Shown here in pieces: positions 58,787 through 64,000 of a stretch of 64,000 nucleotides of DNA. Each line of letters begins with the position of its first letter. The first letter of the stretch is position 1. The notes under the pieces were generated by a model, which had not been told where the DNA came from, did no database searches, and worked only from the letters and a program-made list of their open reading frames with translations. The stretch is taken from positions 1-64,000 of the forward strand of contig CAYMUW010000010.1 of NCBI GenBank assembly GCA_964393865.1, written 5' to 3'. Both the position numbers and the translations under genes were made by a program. The DNA is from Suilimivivens sp964393865. GTDB lineage: Bacteria > Bacillota > Clostridia > Lachnospirales > Lachnospiraceae.

Positions 58787-60514
58787 ATGAAGAAAAAAGT
58801 AATTGCTATCCTGCTGGCAGGTGCCATGGTAATGCTTGCTGCATGCGGCAGCGGCTCCGACAGCGCGGATAACGGATCTTCGGCTTCAAGCTCAGATACC
58901 ACTGCAAGTGATACTTCAGGGGATACTGCTGCTGATGACGGTGCCGAAGAAGAGGCAGCTGAAACCGGCGAACTTGTGGATGGTAAGTTTGCTGAAACCA
59001 GACACATTACGGTTGAGGTTTATGATCGTGGAAATGACGGTGGTTCCGATCCTACCAACAACATGTACACTGAGTATATTAAGCAGGGAATGTTGGAAGA
59101 TCATAACGTTGAGGTTGAATTCGTTAAGGTTCCCAGATGGACTGAGGTAGATGAAATCAACAACCTGCTTGCAGCAGGAACAGCACCGGATATCTGTGTT
59201 ACTTACAGCTATCCCACCATTCAGACTTATGCTGATATGGGTGGTGTGCTTGATCTGAGCAGCTATGTGGATGGTTACAAGGATGAGCTTCCCAATCTGT
59301 GGAACTGGCTGGGCGAGACAAACATTTACTGGGATCAGGATCCTGTAAACGGTACGATTTGGGCGATCGAAGGAAAGCTGGCTAACAGCAACCGTATCAA
59401 TACCTTTGTTCGTCAGGACTGGCTGGATGCACTGGGGCTGTCAGCTCCTACCACAACAGAAGAGTTTGAGGCAATGCTGATTGCATTCCAGGAAAATGCT
59501 GATACCCTTCTTGGCGCAGATGCAGACAAGTTAATCCCTTATTCCGTAAGCTATGATGTAGGCTGGAGAGCAGCTACTCTGATTGAGTCATTTATTGATC
59601 CAGACATCAGTGACAAAGAGTACTATGTAAACGGATTTGATGACAGAAAACTGACCCAGAACGGTACCAAGGAAGCAGTCAGACTTCTGAACAAGTGGTA
59701 TAACCAGGGCTTAATGTGGGATAACTTCGCTCTTTATGGAAGCGGTGATACAACCGAAGATGATATGATGAAGGCCGGCTATGTAGGCGCATTTACTCAT
59801 AACTGGGATTATCCTTTCCGTAACGGTGAGGACAGCATCAATTCAAACCTTCAGAGAAATGTTGGCGAGAATGCTTATTTTGTAGCTGTTGATCCTTTTA
59901 ATGATTCAAAGGGAACACATACCAAGTATGTATCCAGTACTGCAGGAGATCGTAAGATCTTCTTCCCCAGCACCAATGATGAGCCTCTGGCTTCCATGCT
60001 GTACCTTGACTGGATCAGCGATCCTGCACATATTGAATATCTGCAGATCGGTGATGAGGGCGTAACCCACAACAAGCTGGACAGCGGTGCAATTCAGACT
60101 GTTGCTGCAACCGGTGATGCAATTATGAACTCCGGTATGAATATTGACTATACAATTACCTGTAACGGATTAAATCTTTCTACTACCGAGCTTACAGAGC
60201 TCTCCTTGGCATACAGCTATGCTGAGATTGATCCTGCATTAGTACAGCAGGCAAATGACATTGCCAGAACAGATGCAGTTCCTGCTAAGAATGTAAACGT
60301 TGGTGCTATCGAGGCAGAATCCAATGTAGGTGATACCTTAAGCGCTAAGCGTGATCAGATTTATGACAATGCTGTCATAGCATCTGAAGCAGATTTTGAC
60401 AGCGTTTGGGACAGCATGCTTGCTGATTACATGAATTCAGGCGGTCAGGCTATTGCAGATGAGCGTGCTGCAAAGTGGGCAGAAATATTTGGCGATACAG
60501 ATATGCTTCCTTAA
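58787..60514 (+). CDS. Extracellular solute-binding lipoprotein, LplA type
   Basis: This 575-residue binding protein has a lipobox signal (AGAMVMLAACGSGSD), a Ser/Asp/Glu-rich linker (about 22-65) and a large type-1 family binding fold (AAGTAPDICVTYSYPTIQTY; KLANSNRINTFVRQDWLDAL). Its size is typical of LplA aldouronate/oligosaccharide binding proteins. It ends the GH3-GH67-transport operon and a strong terminator follows. The codon choice looks like a highly expressed gene compared with its neighbours. Confidence 0.94.
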   Translation: MKKKVIAILLAGAMVMLAACGSGSDSADNGSSASSSDTTASDTSGDTAADDGAEEEAAETGELVDGKFAETRHITVEVYDRGNDGGSDPTNNMYTEYIKQGMLEDHNVEVEFVKVPRWTEVDEINNLLAAGTAPDICVTYSYPTIQTYADMGGVLDLSSYVDGYKDELPNLWNWLGETNIYWDQDPVNGTIWAIEGKLANSNRINTFVRQDWLDALGLSAPTTTEEFEAMLIAFQENADTLLGADADKLIPYSVSYDVGWRAATLIESFIDPDISDKEYYVNGFDDRKLTQNGTKEAVRLLNKWYNQGLMWDNFALYGSGDTTEDDMMKAGYVGAFTHNWDYPFRNGEDSINSNLQRNVGENAYFVAVDPFNDSKGTHTKYVSSTAGDRKIFFPSTNDEPLASMLYLDWISDPAHIEYLQIGDEGVTHNKLDSGAIQTVAATGDAIMNSGMNIDYTITCNGLNLSTTELTELSLAYSYAEIDPALVQQANDIARTDAVPAKNVNVGAIEAESNVGDTLSAKRDQIYDNAVIASEADFDSVWDSMLADYMNSGGQAIADERAAKWAEIFGDTDMLP

Positions 60515-60546
60515 TCAGAAATCAGATTAGGTAAAGGAATTTTCCG

Positions 60547-60576
60547 GGGCTCCCGCAATTAGCGGGAGCCCTTTTT
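60547..60576 (+). terminator. Terminator of the xylan operon
   Basis: A perfect 10-bp stem, GGGCTCCCGC with GCGGGAGCCC, loop AATTA, then five T. Confidence 0.95.
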
Positions 60577-60729
60577 GCCATTAAATTGTAGTAGGAAGCC
60601 CTAAAATAGTGTGCTATACTTTAATCAAATTGAGAGAACAATATTCAAATAGTGTGTCTCAAGGGCAGAAAGCAGCAGGCAGAAAATGCAGACATATTTA
60701 GTATGATATGGATACCGGAAAGGACAGCT

Positions 60730-61179
60730 ATGCAATATTTGGCGGTGATACTGGGAATATTCGGGGTGGAGTTGGGAATTAAAAATTATATAGAAGAAAA
60801 CAGGAAGGAAGGGGAAACGGAGAAAAAATGCGGAGTTCTTTTGATACGCAAGCATCACAATAAAGGAGCGTTTTTGAATACCGGGCAAAAAAAGCGGCAG
60901 ATTGTGGCAGCATTATCGGTGGTAATGACGTTGGCTCTGAGTGTTTTGTTTGTGGGAACCCTTACCATGGCGGGAAAGGGAATGTTAAAGTGGGCGCTGA
61001 CTCTGATGCTGGGCGGAGCCTACAGCAATACCTATGACCGTTTAAAGAGAAAGTATGTGGTTGACTATGTAAGCTTTAATGTTCCTCTTAAGGGGCTTCG
61101 CAGGGTGATCTTTAATATCGGTGATTTTTGTATTATGATCGGCGCCATGATGGCAGTGATTTTTATGGCAGGGCAATAA
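60730..61179 (+). CDS. Signal peptidase II-like protein
   Basis: The 149-residue membrane protein carries the conserved C-terminal blocks of LspA: NKGAFLN, then GGAYSNTYDRLKRKYVVDYV with the two catalytic aspartates, and VIFNIGDFCIMIGAMM. LspA cleaves lipoprotein signals. The sequence is divergent, with an extended charged loop after the first helix (IEENRKEGETEKKC), so it may be an accessory copy rather than the housekeeping enzyme. The ATG at 60730 with AAAGGA upstream is preferred to a GTG at 60652. It stands alone between the xylan operon and a GntR-ABC operon. Confidence 0.85.
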   Translation: MQYLAVILGIFGVELGIKNYIEENRKEGETEKKCGVLLIRKHHNKGAFLNTGQKKRQIVAALSVVMTLALSVLFVGTLTMAGKGMLKWALTLMLGGAYSNTYDRLKRKYVVDYVSFNVPLKGLRRVIFNIGDFCIMIGAMMAVIFMAGQ

Positions 61180-61224
61180 AATCTGAATCGTCTGTAATTA
61201 TTCGAAAATATGTAAAAAACATAC

Positions 61225-61278
61225 TTGACAAAATCCTTTTAAAATATTATTGTATTAATTAAGTAGTACAGTAATACA
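61225..61278 (+). promoter_or_regulatory. Promoter and operator of the YtrA-type operon
   Basis: TTGACA at 61225-61230 and TATTGT at 61248-61253 have a 17-base spacer. TGTATTA at 61251-61257 and TAATACA at 61272-61278 form an inverted repeat overlapping the -10, a plausible autoregulatory site for the GntR protein that follows. Confidence 0.65.
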
Positions 61279-61295
61279 AAGAAAGGAAGATGCAG

Positions 61296-61661
61296 ATGGC
61301 ATGGAATTTGAACTCTGACAGACCGATTTATGCGCAGTTAATTGAAGTGATTCAAATCAGAATTATTGCAGGCATTTATCAACCAGGCGAAAAGATACCC
61401 AGTGTGCGGGAACTGGCAGCGGAAGCAGGGGTAAACCCCAATACGATGCAAAAGGCGCTTTCCGAGCTTGAGAGAAGCGGGCTGGTGATGGCGGTGAGAA
61501 CCAGCGGTCGTGTGGTCACAGAAGATATGGAATTAATCAGGGAAACGCGAAATTGTCTTGCCAAAGAGCAGGTGCATGAGTTTATTAACCGGATGGAAGA
61601 TCTCGGATATAGTAAGGAAGAAGTAAAGAAGCTTCTGGAACGGGAGGATGAAAATGAATGA
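61296..61661 (+). CDS. GntR-family regulator, YtrA subfamily
   Basis: This short 121-residue regulator has a winged helix (YQPGEKIPSVRELAAEAGVN then PNTMQKALSELERSGLV) and only a short helical tail for dimerisation, the YtrA pattern. YtrA proteins repress their own operon with an ABC exporter, often in response to cell-wall antibiotics. It overlaps the ATPase gene by eight bases. The ATG at 61296 has better spacing from AAAGGAAG than the one at 61290. Confidence 0.92.
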   Translation: MAWNLNSDRPIYAQLIEVIQIRIIAGIYQPGEKIPSVRELAAEAGVNPNTMQKALSELERSGLVMAVRTSGRVVTEDMELIRETRNCLAKEQVHEFINRMEDLGYSKEEVKKLLEREDENE

Positions 61662-62355
61662 GCTTGTGTGGATAAGAAATCTTACCAAGGTATATGAAAA
61701 GAAAAAGCTTGCTTTAAACAATGTGAATCTGGATATTCCAAGAGGGAAGATCATTGGGCTGCTTGGTCCTAACGGAAGTGGTAAAACCACGTTGATCAAG
61801 CTGATGAGCGGCCTTCTTGTGGCAACGGAAGGAGAAGTGCGGATCAATGGCAATAAACCTGGGCCGGAGACCAAGGCACAGGTTTCCTACCTTCCGGAAA
61901 GAACATATTTTCAGAGCGGCATGAAGGTAAGGGAGCTGATCGACTTCTTTAGTGATTTTTACGAGGATTTCAGGCCGGAGCGTGCCAGGGAGCTTTTGAG
62001 GAATTTAAATATAGATGAAAATGCAATGCTTAAAACCCTGTCCAAGGGAACCAAGGAAAAGGTTCAATTGATTATGGTGATGAGCAGGGATGTACAGTTG
62101 TATGTGTTGGATGAACCGATAGCTGGTGTGGACCCTGCGGCCAGAGATTATATTTTGCGGACCATCATCAGCAACTACAATGAAGATGCAACGGTGGTCA
62201 TTTCCACGCATTTGATTTCCGATATTGAAAATATTCTGGATGAGGTAATCTTTATCCGAAGCGGAAGAGTAATCCTTCATGATACGGTGGAAAATATCCG
62301 CGAAAAGAAGGGGAAATCAGTGGATGCATATTTCAGGGAGGTGTTCGCATGTTAA
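61654..62355 (+). CDS. ABC transporter ATP-binding protein (YtrB type)
   Basis: This 233-residue ATPase has Walker A GPNGSGKTTLIKL, a Q-loop replaced by VSYLPERTYFQ, signature LSKGTKEKVQLIMVMSR, Walker B LYVLDEPIAGVDP and H-loop VISTHLISD. The LSKG signature is typical of YtrB/CcmA-like exporters. GGGAGG lies six bases before 61654. It overlaps the permease by seven bases. Confidence 0.94.
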   Translation: MNELVWIRNLTKVYEKKKLALNNVNLDIPRGKIIGLLGPNGSGKTTLIKLMSGLLVATEGEVRINGNKPGPETKAQVSYLPERTYFQSGMKVRELIDFFSDFYEDFRPERARELLRNLNIDENAMLKTLSKGTKEKVQLIMVMSRDVQLYVLDEPIAGVDPAARDYILRTIISNYNEDATVVISTHLISDIENILDEVIFIRSGRVILHDTVENIREKKGKSVDAYFREVFAC

Positions 62356-63176
62356 AAAAGCTTTTGAAACATGAATGGCGCAGATCATGGAAAATGCCGG
62401 TGCTTCTTATGGGAATATTGCTGATCGGAACGCTGGCGTTGGGATTTAGTTTTGCTCTGCCAATTTGGGATGATGATTGGATTGGCTTTGGATTTTCCAT
62501 TGTAGGAACATTTCTTGCATATTATGCGTTAGTAATCGGTGTTCCGCTGGGAATCAATATTTATCTGATAGTTCGCTATTATAAAAGTATGTTTACGGAT
62601 GAAGGGTATCTGACGCATACGCTGCCTGCAACCAGCCACCAGCTGCTTATATCTAAAAGCCTGGTTATGGGAGGCTGGAATTTGCTTTCCAGTGTGGCAA
62701 TCGGGATCAGTATTTTTCTGATCATGTTCATGCTTTACATTTTCCAAATTCAGAGACAGATACCTCTGACAGAAATTATGGAGGAATTTGGTTATTTTAT
62801 CAGGAAACTGGCAGAGGAAGGAAATTTTAATGACCTTGGAAGTTTTGTAATATGTGCAGTGCTTATGGGACTGGCCGGAATTTTTTTCAATGTTATGAAG
62901 CTGATCGGTTCTATTTCTGTGGGGCAAATGCTGCGCAGGCACAGAATTTTGGGCGCCATCGGTGCATATTTTGGTATCAGTATTATTATGCAAATCATTG
63001 AGTTTGTCCTGATGCTTTTTTATATATTGATCTTTTATAAGAGTAATAATCTGGTAGGCTTGTCCAAGGTGGATATGGGCATATATCTGATTAATACGGT
63101 GCTTTACGTTGCGGCCGGCATAGGGCTTTATTTCTTAAGTGAATACCTGACCCGGAAACAGCTGGAGCTGGAGTAG
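62349..63176 (+). CDS. ABC transporter permease of the YtrA-type operon
   Basis: The 275-residue protein has about six helices and starts MLKKLLKHEWRRSWKMPVLL, as is common in ABC-2 type permeases. The loop SMFTDEGYLTHTLPATSHQL (after the second helix pair) is typical of the Firmicutes family next to YtrA regulators. It completes the three-gene exporter; the substrate is unknown. Confidence 0.88.
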   Translation: MLKKLLKHEWRRSWKMPVLLMGILLIGTLALGFSFALPIWDDDWIGFGFSIVGTFLAYYALVIGVPLGINIYLIVRYYKSMFTDEGYLTHTLPATSHQLLISKSLVMGGWNLLSSVAIGISIFLIMFMLYIFQIQRQIPLTEIMEEFGYFIRKLAEEGNFNDLGSFVICAVLMGLAGIFFNVMKLIGSISVGQMLRRHRILGAIGAYFGISIIMQIIEFVLMLFYILIFYKSNNLVGLSKVDMGIYLINTVLYVAAGIGLYFLSEYLTRKQLELE

Positions 63177-63208
63177 TTTTACTGATGAACGGCATGTGAT
63201 GAGACACG

Positions 63209-63285
63209 AAAATCGCCATATGAAAGTGTATCGCAAATGTTAGAATAGAATTAACATTTGAAAATACGCTTCATATGGCGATTTT
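63209..63285. terminator. Long bidirectional terminator between convergent operons
   Basis: AAAATCGCCATATGAA pairs with TTCATATGGCGATTTT, and an inner CAAATGTTA/TAACATTTG stem continues the hairpin. The A and T flanks serve both the exporter operon and the carbamate kinase gene. Confidence 0.88.
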
Positions 63286-63287
63286 AG

Positions 63288-64000
63288 TTAATTTAAAGTA
63301 ATCAATGTACCGGCCTTGCCTTTCAGTGCCTGACTTACGGTTTCCAGTGAAGTAATCAGAACATTACCATTCTGATTGGCAGTCAGATACGAAATGGCAG
63401 CTTCAATCTTGGGAAGCATGGTGCCCTTTTCAAACTCATCGTCGGCAATCATCTTTTCGGCTTCCGCCACGGTGAGAGAGGCGATGGGCTGCTGGTTTTC
63501 CTTGCCGAAGTTTTGGTACACATTTGGAACGGAGGTAAGGATAATCAATTGATCCACCTTCAAATCGGCAGCAAGCTTGCCGGCAATAGCATCCTTTTCA
63601 ATGACTGCGGAAGCTCCTCTTAAGGCGTGCTTCTGTTCGATGACGGGGATGCCGCCTCCGCCGCAGGCAATGACGATCTGATCCGCATCGGCAAGAGTAC
63701 GGATGGCTTCGATTTCCACAATATCAATGGGCTTGGGAGCTGCAATGATACGGCGGAAGCCCTTGCCCGGCTCCTCCTGCACATAATTGCCCTTTTTGGT
63801 TTCAATCTCGGCGTCCTCTGCAGACATATACCTTCCGATCAGCTTGGTGGGCTCATAAAAGGCTTCGTCATAGGGGTCCACCGTGACCTGAGTTAATATG
63901 GTGGAAACAGTTTTGCTGATGCCGCGGCTAAGCAGCTCGGCTTTTAAGGAATTCTGGATATCGTATCCCACGTATCCCTGACTCATGGCGCTGCAAACGC
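63288..64000 (-). CDS. arcC: Carbamate kinase (partial, 5' end beyond window)
   Basis: Carbamate kinase makes ATP from carbamoyl phosphate in arginine or agmatine fermentation. About 237 C-terminal residues are present: SAMSQGYVGYDIQNSLKAEL, TVDPYDEAFYEPTKLIG, VIACGGGGIPVI, AVIEKDAIAGKLAADLKVDQ and LPKIEAAISYL are family signatures. The gene runs off the right edge with the reading frame open (VCSAM before the internal methionine). No other arginine-pathway gene is in view. Confidence 0.95.
   Translation of the reverse strand, partial: VCSAMSQGYVGYDIQNSLKAELLSRGISKTVSTILTQVTVDPYDEAFYEPTKLIGRYMSAEDAEIETKKGNYVQEEPGKGFRRIIAAPKPIDIVEIEAIRTLADADQIVIACGGGGIPVIEQKHALRGASAVIEKDAIAGKLAADLKVDQLIILTSVPNVYQNFGKENQQPIASLTVAEAEKMIADDEFEKGTMLPKIEAAISYLTANQNGNVLITSLETVSQALKGKAGTLITLN

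Noticed and set aside
1..64000. tRNA, rRNA, CRISPR arrays, IS transposases, conjugation or phage structural genes
   Set aside because: None could be recognised on either strand.

Overview
The window reads as chromosome of an anaerobic, low-to-mid GC Gram-positive of the Lachnospiraceae type. This is inferred from gene content and protein style: an ECF pantothenate-type transporter beside coaX and coaBC, a DUF3793 protein next to a flavodoxin, a DUF1934 protein after murI, strong AGGAGG ribosome sites, TTGACA/TATAAT promoters, and a glucuronoxylan locus with LplA/LplB/LplC-type transport. No species can be named from the sequence. No rRNA, tRNA or CRISPR array was seen.

Layout. 0-9.7 kb is housekeeping: ispE, a GntR/FCD regulator, murI and a DUF1934 protein, then cardiolipin synthase, a trigger-factor-like lipoprotein, a coiled-coil NlpC/P60 hydrolase and a long ClpX. 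9.8-11.4 kb holds a Fur-like regulator, a small membrane metal-binding protein, a stump of an ABC transporter and the first 114 codons of an S8 (subtilisin) protease. 11.44-42.83 kb is bounded by the two halves of that protease. It carries a PD-(D/E)XK protein at its left end and two overlapping serine recombinases at its right end. Between them lie two FtsX-type ABC exporters (one frameshifted), a two-component system, AraC and TetR regulators, enolase, flavodoxin, feoAB, a rifampicin-phosphotransferase-like enzyme, a MATE pump, the pantothenate/CoA genes panT-coaX-coaBC and a truncated methyltransferase. 42.8-44.2 kb is the other protease half. 44.2-60.5 kb holds a lipoprotein and then a glucurono(arabino)xylan locus: carbohydrate esterase, GH2, AraC, GH3, GH67, two permeases and a solute-binding protein. 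60.7-64 kb has an LspA-like peptidase, a YtrA-type GntR with its ABC exporter, and part of carbamate kinase.

Two observations stand out. First, the protease halves rejoin in frame if cut at a GGGG core. The two element ends around that core form a symmetric dyad, TTAACACC-GGA-GGGG-GAT-GGTGTTAA, which is what an attachment site of a large serine recombinase should look like. The 31.4 kb between them nevertheless includes apparent core genes (eno, coaX, coaBC), so either the element is composite or the locus was rearranged after integration. Second, four promoters (Fur-like/metal-binding operon, eno-DUF3793-flavodoxin, AraC-feoAB, FtsX exporter) carry the same palindrome (A)GTTAG-N6-CTAAC(T) on the -10 or just downstream of it. 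This looks like the operator of one repressor controlling an iron-linked regulon.

How the genes work together. The xylan locus encodes uptake of aldouronate-type oligosaccharides (lipoprotein plus two permeases; the ATPase is not in the window) and their cytoplasmic breakdown: GH67 removes methylglucuronate, GH3 removes xylose or arabinose, the esterase removes acetyl groups and GH2 removes other decorations. All four enzymes lack signal peptides. The iron group combines Fe(II) import (FeoA/B), an iron-sparing flavodoxin and metal-responsive regulators.
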